Positions 50,423-59,808 of a stretch of DNA of 64,000 bases are shown here, one piece after another. The notes below the pieces were generated by a model, which had not been told where the DNA came from, made no database searches, and was given only the letters and a program-made list of their open reading frames with translations. The first letter of the stretch is position 1. Each line of letters starts with the position of its first letter. The position numbers and the translations under genes are program-made. Source of the stretch: Massilia sp. YIM B02769 (GTDB taxonomy: Bacteria > Pseudomonadota > Gammaproteobacteria > Burkholderiales > Burkholderiaceae_D); contig NZ_JASNRC010000012.1 of assembly GCF_030411995.1 (NCBI RefSeq), positions 1-64,000 of the forward strand. The letters are read 5' to 3'.

Positions 50423-51349
50423 TTACTTGTCTTCGATGCGGCCGAGCAGCAGGTACTCGATCAGCGCCTTCTGCACGTGCAGGCGGTTCTCGGCCTCGTC
50501 CCAGACCACCGACTGCGGGCCGTCGATGACTTCGGCCGCGACTTCCTCGCCGCGGTGGGCCGGCAGGCAGTGCATGAACAGGGCGTCCGGCGTGGCGCGC
50601 GCCATCTTGGCGGCATCCACGATGAAGCCGTCGAAGGCTTTCAGGCGCTCGGCGTTTTCCTTCTCGAAGCCCATGCTGGTCCAGACATCCGTGCTGACCA
50701 GGTGCGCGCCTTCGCAGGCGTCCGCCGGGTTGTCGAACAGGGTGTAGCGGGTGGTGCTCACCAGGCTCGGGTCGAGGTCGTAGCCCTTTGGCGTCGCGAT
50801 GTTCAGGTGGAAGCCGAACACCTCGGCCGCCTGCAGCCAGGAGTACAGCATGTTGTTGGCGTCGCCGATCCAGGCCACGGTTTTGCCGGTGATGGCGCCG
50901 CGGTGCTCGTGGAAGGTGAAGATGTCGGCCAGCACCTGGCAAGGATGGTGTTCGTTGGTCAGGCCGTTGATCACCGGGACGCGCGAGTGCGCGGCGAAGC
51001 GCTCAATGATGTCCTGGCCGAAGGTGCGCACCATGATGATGTCGCACATGCGGCTCATCACCTGGCCGGCGTCTTCCACCGGCTCGCCGCGGCCCAGTTG
51101 GCTGTCGCGGGTGTTCAGGTAGATCGCGGCGCCGCCGAGCTGGTGCATGCCGGCCTCGAAACTCAGGCGCGTGCGGGTCGAACTCTTCTCGAACACCATC
51201 ACCAGCGTGCGGTCGACCAGCGGGTGGTAGACCTCGTAGGCCTTGAACTTGCGCTTGATGACGGTCGCGCGCTCGATCACATAATTGAACTCGTCGAGCG
51301 TGAAGTCGGAGAACTGCAGGAAGTGCTTGATCGGTTTGGAGCCTGGCAT
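50423..51349 (-). CDS. argF: Ornithine carbamoyltransferase
   Basis: A 308-residue enzyme making citrulline from ornithine and carbamoyl phosphate. ATG 51349 (MPGSKPIKHFLQFSDFTLDE) is chosen for family length. Carbamoyl-phosphate motif EKSSTRTRLSFEAG, ornithine-binding VINGLTNEHHPCQVLAD, and catalytic HCLPAHRGEEVAAEV are present. The biosynthetic (anabolic) role is inferred from argG next to it. Confidence 0.96.
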   Translation of the reverse strand: MPGSKPIKHFLQFSDFTLDEFNYVIERATVIKRKFKAYEVYHPLVDRTLVMVFEKSSTRTRLSFEAGMHQLGGAAIYLNTRDSQLGRGEPVEDAGQVMSRMCDIIMVRTFGQDIIERFAAHSRVPVINGLTNEHHPCQVLADIFTFHEHRGAITGKTVAWIGDANNMLYSWLQAAEVFGFHLNIATPKGYDLDPSLVSTTRYTLFDNPADACEGAHLVSTDVWTSMGFEKENAERLKAFDGFIVDAAKMARATPDALFMHCLPAHRGEEVAAEVIDGPQSVVWDEAENRLHVQKALIEYLLLGRIEDK

Positions 51350-51420
51350 ATCGTTGTTCGCTTGTCTGTTATCCCTTCGATTATAAGGGCTTTTGTTTTT
51401 TGTGGGGACCGGTGAAACAC

Positions 51421-51554
51421 GTAGGGTGGACGGCTGCGCCGTCGACGCGTCGATAGTTGGCTTCAAGTCCATCGAGCCCGAAATCGGAACCGGCAGTAAT
51501 CAACGCGTGGAGTAACCCAGTCCGGGGGACTGGATTACGAGCCGTCCACCCTAC
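51421..51554. repeat. GTAG-type palindromic repeat pair, copy between argF and rsgA
   Basis: Left end GTAGGGTGGACGGCTGCGCC with GTCGACGCG; right end with CAACGCGTGG and GCCGTCCACCCTAC. The ends are inverted copies. The right end touches the rsgA stop codon at 51555. Inside is a small inverted match (AGTCCG / CTGGATTACG region). Confidence 0.85.
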
Positions 51555-52442
51555 TTAATACAGCGTCTGCGCCGACTCGTGCAGCAGCTGCCCATACAGC
51601 TCATGCCGGTGCTTCGCGATCTTCCCGGCCGCCACCGCGTCCAGTACCGCACATTGCGGCTCGGCCAGGTGGCGGCAGTTGTAGTACTTGCAGCCGCCGA
51701 GATACGGCTTGAACTCGACGAACGCCCGCTCCAGCATGCCTTCGCTCAGGTGGTACAGCCCGAACTCCTGGAAGCCCGGCGAATCGATGATCGCCGCGCC
51801 GCCCGGCAGCCAGTACAGGCGGGTAAAGGTGGTGGTGTGCTTGCCGGTGTCCAGTGCCGAGGAGATTTCGCGCACCGCGATGTCGGCGTCCGGCACCAGC
51901 AAATTGATCAGCGAGGACTTGCCCATGCCCGACTGGCCGATGAAGATCGACGACTGCCCGGCCAGCAGCGGCTGCAGCACGGCCAGCGCGTGTTCCGGAT
52001 TCGCGCGCGCCGAGACTTCGTGTACCGGATAACCCAGCGCCCCATACACGGCGGCGCGTTCGCGCGCACGCGGCAGCAGGTCGACGACGTCGGTCTTGTT
52101 CAGGATGAGGTGGGCCTCGATGCCCGCCGCTTCCGCTGCCACCAGCGCGCGCGACACCAGGTCGTCGGCGAAGCTCGGCTCCGTCGCCACGACGATGAAC
52201 AGGCGCGAGATGTTTGCCGCCAGCAGCTTCGATTTGTACTGGTCGGAGCGGTAGATCAGGGTGGTGCGCTCGGCGATTTCCTCGATCACGGCCTGGTCGT
52301 TCGAGGTCTGCTTCAAATGGACCACGTCGCCGACCGCCACGTTGGTCTTCTTGCCGCGCGTGACGCACTGGAATTTGGCGCCGTCGACATCGGCCAGGTA
52401 GTGGCGGCCGTGGGCCGCGATGATGGTACCGGTCATGCTCAT
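51555..52442 (-). CDS. rsgA: Ribosome small-subunit-dependent GTPase A
   Basis: A 295-residue circularly permuted GTPase acting in 30S maturation. OB-fold N-terminus; G4 (ILNKTDVVD) precedes G1 ([17 protein letters not shown]) and G3 (DSPGFQEFG), the permuted order. The C-terminal zinc site is visible ([16 protein letters not shown]). The start overlaps the stop of the pterin dehydratase (ATGA), so the two are coupled. Confidence 0.96.
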   Translation of the reverse strand: MSMTGTIIAAHGRHYLADVDGAKFQCVTRGKKTNVAVGDVVHLKQTSNDQAVIEEIAERTTLIYRSDQYKSKLLAANISRLFIVVATEPSFADDLVSRALVAAEAAGIEAHLILNKTDVVDLLPRARERAAVYGALGYPVHEVSARANPEHALAVLQPLLAGQSSIFIGQSGMGKSSLINLLVPDADIAVREISSALDTGKHTTTFTRLYWLPGGAAIIDSPGFQEFGLYHLSEGMLERAFVEFKPYLGGCKYYNCRHLAEPQCAVLDAVAAGKIAKHRHELYGQLLHESAQTLY

Positions 52443-52768
52443 GCGCGGCGTTCCTCGTAGATTGCGTCGGCTTTCGCAGCGCAGATAAAGTCATTCATCG
52501 ACACGGCGTTGCCGGCCGAATGGGTGGTAAAGGCGACCAGGCAGTGGCGGTAGCGCACGCGCAGTTCGGGGTGGTGGTCCTGTTCGTGGATCATCGCGGC
52601 CAGTGCATCGACGAAGCCGATGGTCTCGTGGTAATCGGTAAAGGCGTATTCGCGCTCGATGCGGTTGCCAACCAGGCGCCAGTCCGGCAGCGCGGCCAGG
52701 TGCGCCTCGAGCGCCGCCGGATCGAGTTCCGGCGCGCCATGGCTGCAATGCCGGTCGATCAGCTTCAT
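52439..52768 (-). CDS. 4a-hydroxytetrahydrobiopterin dehydratase (PCD/DCoH)
   Basis: A 109-residue PCD with the family motif [12 protein letters not shown] and start segment [20 protein letters not shown]. It dehydrates pterin-4a-carbinolamine, recycling tetrahydropterin made by aromatic-amino-acid hydroxylases. It overlaps genes on both sides by ATGA (Ste24 upstream, rsgA downstream), so it belongs to one operon; a shared pathway is not implied. Confidence 0.92.
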   Translation of the reverse strand: MKLIDRHCSHGAPELDPAALEAHLAALPDWRLVGNRIEREYAFTDYHETIGFVDALAAMIHEQDHHPELRVRYRHCLVAFTTHSAGNAVSMNDFICAAKADAIYEERRA

Positions 52769-54042
52769 GCGGCCGCCGCGTTGAGATGGGCGGCATTCAA
52801 GTGCGCAATCCGCACCGACGCCGGCGGATGCGAATCGTAGAAGGCAGAGTGCAGCGGGTCCGGCGTCAGGGTCGAGGCGTTGTCCTCGTACATCTTGACC
52901 AGGGCCGAGACCAGGTCATCCGCACTGCTGTGCTTTGCCGCAAAGGCATCCGCCTCGAACTCGTGCTTGCGCGAGGTGATCGCGCTCAAAGGGCCGAGCA
53001 CAAACGTAAAGATCGGCAGCACCAGCATGAACAGCAGCAGGGCCATGGCGTCGTTCGGCGCGCCCAGCATGGGCGTCACGCCCAGGCCGGTGTAGAACCA
53101 GCTCTGCTCCTTCAGGTAGCCGAGCAGGGCGAGGAAGGCCAGCGACAGCGCGAACATCACCACGATGCGCTTGACGATGTGGCGCAGCTTGAAGTGACCG
53201 AGTTCGTGGGCCAGCACGGCCTCGATTTCCTGTGGCGCCAGGCGCTCGATCAAGGTATCGAAGAAGACGATGCGCTTGGCCGCGCCAAAGCCGGAAAAGT
53301 AGGCGTTGCCGTGGGCGCTGCGGCGGCTGCCGTCCATCACGAACAGGCCTTTCGAAGCGAACCCCACGCGCGCCATCAGGCCTTCGATGCGGGTCTTGAG
53401 ACTGGCGTCGTCGAGCGGCGTGAACTTGTTGAAGATCGGCGCGATGACGGTCGGGTACAGGACCATCATCAGCAACTGGAAGCCGCTCCACACGCACCAG
53501 GCCCAGAACCACCACAGCGAGCCGGTGGTCTCCATGAGTTTCAGCACCACCCACACCAGCGGCAGGCCGATCACGGCGCCGACCAGGGTGCCCTTCACCA
53601 TGTCGGCGATCCACAAACCGGGCGTCATCTTGTTGAAGCCGAAGCGCTGTTCCAGCACGAACTGGCGGTAGTAATCGAAGGGCAGGTCGAGCACACCGGA
53701 GATGGCGGCGAACGCGACCACCAGCAGGATCTGATGGTGCATCCCCGGGCCGGCCACCGGCAGCAGGGCGCTGGAAATGGCCTGCAGCCCGCCCAGCAGG
53801 GTGAAGCCGATCAGCACCAGGCCGCCCCACAGCAGGGCAACGATGCCGAAGCGGGTTTTGGCCACCGTGTAGTCGGCCGCCTTCTGGTGCGTCTCCAGCG
53901 AGACCTTCGGCGCGAATTCGGCCGGCACGGCACTGCGCTTGCGCAGCACGTGGCGGATCTGGCGGTTGGCCAGCCAGAAGCGCAGGCCGAGCGTCAGCAC
54001 GAAGAAAACGACGAACAAGACCGAAAACGCAAGTGAAGACAT
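52765..54042 (-). CDS. Ste24-type M48 zinc metallopeptidase
   Basis: A 425-residue integral-membrane peptidase with about seven helices (SLAFSVLFVVFFVLTLGLRF; FGIVALLWGGLVLIGFTLLG; and others). The zinc site is VLAHELGHFKLRH, with the third ligand Glu in SRKHEFEADAFAA, as in Ste24/CAAX-protease homologues. It probably acts on membrane or exported proteins in quality control. First gene of the operon with the dehydratase and rsgA; divergent from orn. Confidence 0.93.
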   Translation of the reverse strand: MSSLAFSVLFVVFFVLTLGLRFWLANRQIRHVLRKRSAVPAEFAPKVSLETHQKAADYTVAKTRFGIVALLWGGLVLIGFTLLGGLQAISSALLPVAGPGMHHQILLVVAFAAISGVLDLPFDYYRQFVLEQRFGFNKMTPGLWIADMVKGTLVGAVIGLPLVWVVLKLMETTGSLWWFWAWCVWSGFQLLMMVLYPTVIAPIFNKFTPLDDASLKTRIEGLMARVGFASKGLFVMDGSRRSAHGNAYFSGFGAAKRIVFFDTLIERLAPQEIEAVLAHELGHFKLRHIVKRIVVMFALSLAFLALLGYLKEQSWFYTGLGVTPMLGAPNDAMALLLFMLVLPIFTFVLGPLSAITSRKHEFEADAFAAKHSSADDLVSALVKMYEDNASTLTPDPLHSAFYDSHPPASVRIAHLNAAHLNAAAA

Positions 54043-54090
54043 TCTGTGCCTGTGAGAAAATGCAGGATTGTTTAAGGCAAAGAGAGAATT

Positions 54091-54699
54091 ATGTCACAAG
54101 CCACCGAATCCACCGCAGCCGAAAGCACAGCCGCTGGCGCTGCAGCACCCGCCCCCGTCCGCAACGACATGAACCTGGTCTGGGTCGACATGGAAATGAC
54201 CGGCCTCGATCCGGACAACGACCGCATCATCGAAGTGGCCGTCGTCGTCACCGATGCCGACCTGAACGTGATCGCCGAAGGCCCGGTGTTCGCCATCCAC
54301 CAGTCCGACGCCACCCTGGACAAGATGGACAACTGGAACAAGGGCACCCACGGCAAGTCGGGCCTGATCGACCGCGTGAAGGCCTCGACCGTCACCGAAG
54401 CCGATGCCGAAGCCCAGCTGATCGCCTGGCTGAAGCAGTACGTCCCGGCGAACAAGTCGCCGATGTGCGGCAACTCCATCTGCCAGGACCGCCGCTTCAT
54501 GGCGCGCGGCATGCCGAAGCTGGAAGCCTTCTTCCACTACCGTAACCTGGACGTCTCGACCCTGAAGGAACTGTGCCGCCGCTGGAAGCCGGAGCTGGCC
54601 TCGGGCTTCAAGAAGCACCAGAAGCACACCGCCCTGGCCGACATCATCGAATCGGTCGAGGAACTGAAGTACTACCGCGAGCACTTCATTAAGCTGTGA
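54091..54699 (+). CDS. orn: Oligoribonuclease (3'-5' exoribonuclease)
   Basis: A 202-residue DEDDh exonuclease degrading 2-5-mer RNA, including pGpG from c-di-GMP breakdown. After a ~25-residue Ala/Ser-rich N-terminal extension it has [20 protein letters not shown] (DxE), [11 protein letters not shown] (D) and [19 protein letters not shown] (H, D). The extension is longer than usual and may be mis-started; MNLVWVDM at residue 27 is the alternative. Its last codons form the first unit of a 14-bp tandem repeat. Confidence 0.96.
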   Translation: MSQATESTAAESTAAGAAAPAPVRNDMNLVWVDMEMTGLDPDNDRIIEVAVVVTDADLNVIAEGPVFAIHQSDATLDKMDNWNKGTHGKSGLIDRVKASTVTEADAEAQLIAWLKQYVPANKSPMCGNSICQDRRFMARGMPKLEAFFHYRNLDVSTLKELCRRWKPELASGFKKHQKHTALADIIESVEELKYYREHFIKL

Positions 54700-54746
54700 T
54701 GCGCAAGCTGTAACGCGCAAACTGTGATGCGCAAACTGTACCGCGC
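54691..54746. repeat. Four 14-bp tandem repeats at the orn stop
   Basis: Units AAGCTGTGATGCGC, AAGCTGTAACGCGC, AAACTGTGATGCGC and AAACTGTACCGCGC run head to tail from 54691. The first contains the final Lys and Leu codons and stop of orn. Confidence 0.88.
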
Positions 54747-54814
54747 CGGCTGCGACGGTCGGATGCCGGTACATTCGTGCTACATGCCAAAGACCATTAT
54801 GGGAAAATGGCAAC

Positions 54815-57280
54815 ATGCACGGATTCTTGCGCGGCGCACATGATGCGCCCCCCGCCAGCCTGCGCGCCCTGATCGGCGCACACGACTGGCGGGAGTCTCC
54901 CCTTGGACATCCCGACGACTGGCCGCCCCAACTGGCGACCGCGGTCGCGATGGCGCTCGACTCGGCGTTGCCGATGTTCATCGCCTGGGGTTCGGACCTG
55001 CGCATGCTCTACAACGACGCCTATGTCGCGATGCTCGGCGAACGCCATCCGGCAGCACTCGGCGAACCCTTCCAGCGCGTCTGGTCCGACGCCTGGCCGC
55101 AGCTGGTGCCGATCATCGACCGCGCCCTGTCCGGCAAGCGCGTCCACTTCGCCGACCTGGAAATACCGATCGTGCGCGATGGCGCCACCCAGCCGGCCTA
55201 TTTCACGTTCTCGTATTCTCCGCTGCACGACGGCGCCGGACGCGTGGCCGGCATGTACTGCACCGCCGTGGAAACCACCGAGCGCCTGCGCGCCGAACGC
55301 CGTTCCGCCCTCGAACTGAAGCTGTCCGATGCCCTGCGTCCGCTGCACCTGCCGTCCGAAGTGCTGGCCACGGCCAGCGCGCTGCTGGGAGAAGAATTGC
55401 GCCTGGCGCGCGTGCTGTACGGCGAGGTCGAGGAAGACGGCGCGGTGTTCACGGTGGCCAGCCAATGGCTGCGCGAGGGCATGGAAGGCCTGTCGCAGGC
55501 GCGCTACCGGCTCGACGACTTCGGCCCCGGGATCGGCGCCGCCCTGCGCGCCGGCGAGCTGGTGGTGATCGAGGACATCCTGCACGACCCGCGCACCGCC
55601 AGCTGGCCGGGACGCTACACCCGGGAGGCCATCGGCTCGGTGGTGACGGTGCCGCTGGTGCGCGCCGGCCGCCTGTCGGCTTTCCTCAGCATCAACCGCA
55701 ACGAACCGTACCGCTGGAACGACGACGAATTGCGCTTCACGCGCGACACCGCCGAGCGCACCTGGACCGCGCTCGACGGCGCGCGCACCCAGGCCGCGCT
55801 GCGCGCCGAGCGCGACCGCAGCCGCACCATCTTCGACACCATCGGCGAGGGCTTCGGCCTGCTCGACCGCGACTGGAAGCTGCTGCAGATGAATGCCGAG
55901 GGCCTGCGCATCTGCCACCTGACGATCGACCAGGTGATCGGCCGCGACCATTGGGAACTGTTCCCCGAAGTGGAGGGCACCGACACCGGCGCCATGCTGC
56001 ATCGGGTGATGGCCGAGCGCCGCGCCGGCCAGATCGAATACCAGCTGGCGCCGGTGGGCGGGCGTTCCGGCTGGACCGAGATCCGCGCCTTTCCGGTGCA
56101 GGACGGCGGCATCGCGATCTTCTTCCGCGACATCACCGACCGCAAGGCGGTAGAGGAAAAGCTGAAGGCGGCCGACCAGCGCAAGGACGAATTCCTGGCC
56201 ATGCTCGCCCACGAGTTGCGCAACCCGCTGGCGCCGATCAAGTCGGCCGCCATGCTGCTCGACATGGGCATGCTGAACGAAACCCGGGTGCGCCAGAGCA
56301 GCGCCATCATCGGGCGTCAGGTGAAGCACATGACGCGCCTGGTCGACGATTTGCTTGACGTGTCGCGCGTGACGCGCGGCCTGATCGTGCTCGACAAGGC
56401 GGTGCTGGATGTGCGCGCCATCGTCGACGAAGCCGTGGAACAGGTGCGCCCGCTGCTGCTGGCGCGGCGCCAGGCCCTGGGCGTGCACCTGCCGGTCGTG
56501 CCGCTGAGCGTGGAGGGCGATCGCGCGCGCCTGGTACAGGTGCTGGCGAATCTGCTGAACAACGCCGTCAAGTACACGCCCGAGGAATGCGCCATCGACA
56601 TCGAAGTGCGGCATCAGGACGGCATGCTGGAACTGGCCGTGTGCGATGAAGGCATCGGCATGGAGCCGGAGCTGACCGAGCGCGCCTTCGATCTGTTCGC
56701 CCAGGCCAAGCGTTCCAGCGACCGCTCGCAGGGCGGCCTCGGACTGGGGCTGGCGCTGGTGCGCAACCTGGTCGAGCTGCATGGCGGGACGGTCGGCTGC
56801 GCCAGTCCGGGGCCGGGGCGGGGCAGTACCTTTACGGTGAGGCTGCCGCTGGTCGCGCCGGCGGCGCCGGTCGAACCGCTTGCTGCTGACAAGGCTGTAT
56901 CGGGCGGGCGCCTGAAAGTGATGGTGGTGGACGACAACGTCGACGCCGCCGAAACGCTGTCGATGCTGCTCGACGCGGCCGGGCACGAGGTGGAAGTCGA
57001 GCACGATTCGCGGCGCGCCCTGGAGCGCGCCCGCACCGCGCCGCCCGACGTCTTCCTGCTCGACATCGGCCTGCCCGAGATCGACGGCAACGAACTGGCG
57101 CGGCGCCTGCATGCCCAGCCCGAAACGGCTGGCAGCGTGCTGATTGCGGTGTCGGGTTACGGGCAGGAGCAGGACAAGCGCGCCGCGCGCGAGGCGGGCT
57201 TCCGGCACCACCTGGTCAAGCCGGTGGATTTCGACCAGCTGGCGGAGTTGCTGGCCGGCGTGCATGGCGCGCTGGCTTAA
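54815..57280 (+). CDS. Hybrid sensor histidine kinase (PAS-GAF-PAS-HK-REC)
   Basis: An 821-residue soluble hybrid kinase. An N-terminal PAS (~45-165; MFIAWGSDLRMLYNDAYVAM) is followed by a GAF domain (~175-325), a second PAS (~330-450; TIFDTIGEGFGLLDRDW), a HisKA with phospho-His near 465 (MLAHELRNPLAPIKSAAML), a HATPase (LVQVLANLLNNAVKYTPEE; DEGIGM; GLGLGLALV), and a C-terminal receiver (MVVDDNVDAAETLSMLLDAA; Asp near 749 in FLLDIGLPEIDG). No transmembrane helix. Output partners are not adjacent. Confidence 0.92.
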   Translation: MHGFLRGAHDAPPASLRALIGAHDWRESPLGHPDDWPPQLATAVAMALDSALPMFIAWGSDLRMLYNDAYVAMLGERHPAALGEPFQRVWSDAWPQLVPIIDRALSGKRVHFADLEIPIVRDGATQPAYFTFSYSPLHDGAGRVAGMYCTAVETTERLRAERRSALELKLSDALRPLHLPSEVLATASALLGEELRLARVLYGEVEEDGAVFTVASQWLREGMEGLSQARYRLDDFGPGIGAALRAGELVVIEDILHDPRTASWPGRYTREAIGSVVTVPLVRAGRLSAFLSINRNEPYRWNDDELRFTRDTAERTWTALDGARTQAALRAERDRSRTIFDTIGEGFGLLDRDWKLLQMNAEGLRICHLTIDQVIGRDHWELFPEVEGTDTGAMLHRVMAERRAGQIEYQLAPVGGRSGWTEIRAFPVQDGGIAIFFRDITDRKAVEEKLKAADQRKDEFLAMLAHELRNPLAPIKSAAMLLDMGMLNETRVRQSSAIIGRQVKHMTRLVDDLLDVSRVTRGLIVLDKAVLDVRAIVDEAVEQVRPLLLARRQALGVHLPVVPLSVEGDRARLVQVLANLLNNAVKYTPEECAIDIEVRHQDGMLELAVCDEGIGMEPELTERAFDLFAQAKRSSDRSQGGLGLGLALVRNLVELHGGTVGCASPGPGRGSTFTVRLPLVAPAAPVEPLAADKAVSGGRLKVMVVDDNVDAAETLSMLLDAAGHEVEVEHDSRRALERARTAPPDVFLLDIGLPEIDGNELARRLHAQPETAGSVLIAVSGYGQEQDKRAAREAGFRHHLVKPVDFDQLAELLAGVHGALA

Positions 57281-57315
57281 TCACCGTTTGCGGCCCTGGT
57301 CCGGCTAACAAGCAC

Positions 57316-57420
57316 CGCGTGGGCACGCAAATGATGCCCCCAGCATCATTTGCCCCACCCTACGTATGTATGGGCCAACAACTTCTGATACCGTAGGGTG
57401 GGCGCCCCGTGCCCACGCGT
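57316..57420. repeat. GTAG-type palindromic repeats, two units
   Basis: A right-handed unit (CGCGTGGGCACGC ... CCCCACCCTAC, ending 57363) and a left-handed unit (GTAGGGTGGGCGCCC ... GCCCACGCGT, 57393-57420). Within the first unit is a perfect inner hairpin, AAATGATGC/GCATCATTT. Confidence 0.85.
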
Positions 57421-57478
57421 CGGTCGATAGCGGCTAACTAGCCACGCACGCGCCGCTATCGGTCAACGCATCGACACA

Positions 57479-58432
57479 TCAACGCATCTGCGTGTAATTC
57501 ACCGGCACAAACCGATACCCCTTGCCCTCGGTACGCACATGCCCCAGCCCCGGGAACTGCAAATGCGCGCCGCCGATCAGCGAACCCTCCCTGGCCGCCA
57601 TGTCGAACAGCTTCTTGCGCGCCGCCGAGGCCGCCTTCTGGTCGCCATCGAAGCCGATCGTCACCGCCGGGTTCTCGAACTGCACCGCCGCCACGTGGAT
57701 CAGGTCGCCGATCAGCATCATCTTTTGCCCGCCGCTCTCGACGACGAAGGTGGTGTGCCCCGGCGTGTGCCCATGCCCGCCCAGCGAACGGAAACCCTGC
57801 GACACCTCGACATCGCCCTCGAAGGTCTTGAATTTGCCCGCCTTGATATAGGGATCGAGCGCCGCCATCGCATTCTTGAACGTGTCCTTGCCGTCGGCCG
57901 GCGCCTTGTCCATGTTGGCCTGGCTCAGCCAGTGGTCCGCCTCAAGCTTCGATGCGCGCACGATGGCGTTCGGGAAGGCCGGTTTTGCCGAGCTCGTCAA
58001 GCCGCCCAGGTGGTCGCTGTGGAAGTGGGTCAGGTAGACCTCGTCGACCTGTTCCGGCGTGTAGCCGGCCGCCTTCATGTTGGCCAGCAGTTTGCCCAGC
58101 GTCGGCCCGAACAGCACGCCGGCGCCGGTGTCGACCAGGATCAGCTTCTTGCCGGTGTTGACCAGGAAGGCGTTGTCCGAGGTTTCGAGCGGGGCTTTCA
58201 GGAAGGACTTCGCCAGCGTGGCTTGGGTCTTCTCGGCCTTGTCGCTCAGCAGCTTGTCGACCGGCAGGTCGACGGTGCCGTCGGACAGCGGCGTGATCTC
58301 GAACTGGCCCAGCATGACGCGGAAATAGCCGGGGGCAGGGGTCTTCGCCATCGGGGCGGCGGCGAAGGAAGGGGCGGCGATGCAGGCGGCAGCGCAGGCA
58401 GCGGCCAGCGCGCGCAGGACGGTCTTGTTCAT
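57479..58432 (-). CDS. Secreted MBL-fold hydrolase
   Basis: A 317-residue metallo-beta-lactamase-fold protein. ATG 58432 with GGAGA. The signal peptide MNKTVLRALAAACAAACIAA then PSFA precedes the mature part. The metal site is LTHFHSDHLGGLTSS; later conserved residues are in LGGHGHTPGHTTFVVES and LIGDLIHVAAVQ. Relatives include quorum-quenching lactonases and non-beta-lactam hydrolases; the substrate cannot be told. Same strand as the esterase upstream, 109 bp apart. Confidence 0.88.
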   Translation of the reverse strand: MNKTVLRALAAACAAACIAAPSFAAAPMAKTPAPGYFRVMLGQFEITPLSDGTVDLPVDKLLSDKAEKTQATLAKSFLKAPLETSDNAFLVNTGKKLILVDTGAGVLFGPTLGKLLANMKAAGYTPEQVDEVYLTHFHSDHLGGLTSSAKPAFPNAIVRASKLEADHWLSQANMDKAPADGKDTFKNAMAALDPYIKAGKFKTFEGDVEVSQGFRSLGGHGHTPGHTTFVVESGGQKMMLIGDLIHVAAVQFENPAVTIGFDGDQKAASAARKKLFDMAAREGSLIGGAHLQFPGLGHVRTEGKGYRFVPVNYTQMR

Positions 58433-58541
58433 GGGTTCTCCGGAGTGAGGCGGTTTGCGCAAAAAAACAACATTGCGCATCGTACATCAAGCACTGGAGA
58501 ACCGCTGGGCGACCCCACGGTCGCCCAAAGACGTGCAGCGC

Positions 58542-59576
58542 TTACTTCTTCGCCGCGAACGCCTTCTTCAGCTCGTCGGCCGCGAACTGTTCCGCTTCCT
58601 TGGCCTTCGGCACCACGGCGCCCATGCCGAAGAATTCGTGGGTCACGCCGCTGTATTCCTTGTAGCTGACGGCCACGCCATCCTTCTTCAGCTTGTCCGC
58701 ATAGGCTTTACCCTCGGACAGCAGCGGGTCGATCTCGGCCGCGACGATCGTCGCCGGCGGCAGGCCTTTCAGCGAAGTGGCCTTCATCGGCAGCGCGTAC
58801 GGGTTCTTCGGATCGCCGCCGTAGTGCTTGAAGAACCATTCCATCATCGGCTTGTTGAGCGGCTTGGCGTTCGCGTTCTGCTTGTACGAAGGCGTGTTCA
58901 TGTCGTCGTTGACGACCGGGTAGACCAGCAATTGGTGCACCGGCATCTGGACTTTCTTGTCGCGCGCCATCATCGAGACCACGGTCGCCAGGTTGCCGCC
59001 GGCGCTTTCGCCGCCGACCGCCACCCGCATCGGGTCGCCGTTGATTTCCTTGGCGTGGGCCAGCACCCATTGGTAGGCGGCGAAGGCATCGTTCGGGGCA
59101 GCCGGGAACTTGTGTTCAGGCGCGCGGCGGTAGTCCACCGAGACCATGATCGCGTTCGCCATCTTGGCCAGCGCGCGCGGGGTGGCGTCGTAGACCTTGG
59201 TGTCGGCGATCACGAAGCCGCCGCCGTGATAGTACACCATCACCGGGAACGGGCCCTTGCCTTCCGGCGTGTACACATGGATCGGGAAGCTGGCGTCGCC
59301 GCTGCCGATCGTCATGTCCTTGACCGTCACGCCGGCTTCCGGTGCGGTCGATTTCTTCATGTCGGCCAGGACCTTCTTGACGCCGTCGGCGGGCGTCGGC
59401 TGCTTGCGCGCTTCTTCCGGGGTGAGGGTCTCGATCGGCTTCGGTTTCAGCGAGGCTTGTGCGTCGAGCACCTTCTGCATCGCCGCTTCGGCCTTCGGCG
59501 GCTGGGATTGGGCAAAGGCGGAGGTGGCGACCAGGGCTGCGCCGGCCAGCAGTGTCAATGGAAGTGCTTTTTTCAT
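58542..59576 (-). CDS. Secreted alpha/beta hydrolase, HSL-like esterase
   Basis: A 344-residue esterase with signal peptide MKKALPLTLLAGAALVATSA then FAQ. After a ~90-residue spacer come oxyanion motif YYHGGGFVIA, nucleophile elbow VGGESAGGN, Asp in AAEIDPLLSEGK and His in GVTHEFFGM, with the GDPKNPYALP segment of the hormone-sensitive-lipase-type family. Likely periplasmic. A second, cytoplasmic HSL-like enzyme lies at 24853-25887; the two are not adjacent duplicates. Substrate unknown. Confidence 0.9.
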   Translation of the reverse strand: MKKALPLTLLAGAALVATSAFAQSQPPKAEAAMQKVLDAQASLKPKPIETLTPEEARKQPTPADGVKKVLADMKKSTAPEAGVTVKDMTIGSGDASFPIHVYTPEGKGPFPVMVYYHGGGFVIADTKVYDATPRALAKMANAIMVSVDYRRAPEHKFPAAPNDAFAAYQWVLAHAKEINGDPMRVAVGGESAGGNLATVVSMMARDKKVQMPVHQLLVYPVVNDDMNTPSYKQNANAKPLNKPMMEWFFKHYGGDPKNPYALPMKATSLKGLPPATIVAAEIDPLLSEGKAYADKLKKDGVAVSYKEYSGVTHEFFGMGAVVPKAKEAEQFAADELKKAFAAKK

Positions 59577-59808
59577 CTTCGATACTCCCTTTTTTTCGTC
59601 AAATTTGGAATCACGCAGCGCGGCGCGCCGCTCGTGCTACCTGCGTCCAGCATCGCCCTGCACGTTTGACCTGTCAGTGCGCTAACACGCTTTGACGGAT
59701 TTGAGCATGAGACCGCTGGCCGGCGCACCGGCCAAGCTGCCGGCGCCCGGCGCGGGCGCCGTCCCTGTGGTGTAATAGCGGTCTTTGCCTGTTCCAACTC
59801 GTTCCGCC

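Noticed and set aside
54797..57265. Minus-strand ORF (822 codons) opposite the hybrid kinase
   Set aside because: Exact shadow of an intact multi-domain kinase, driven by GC bias.
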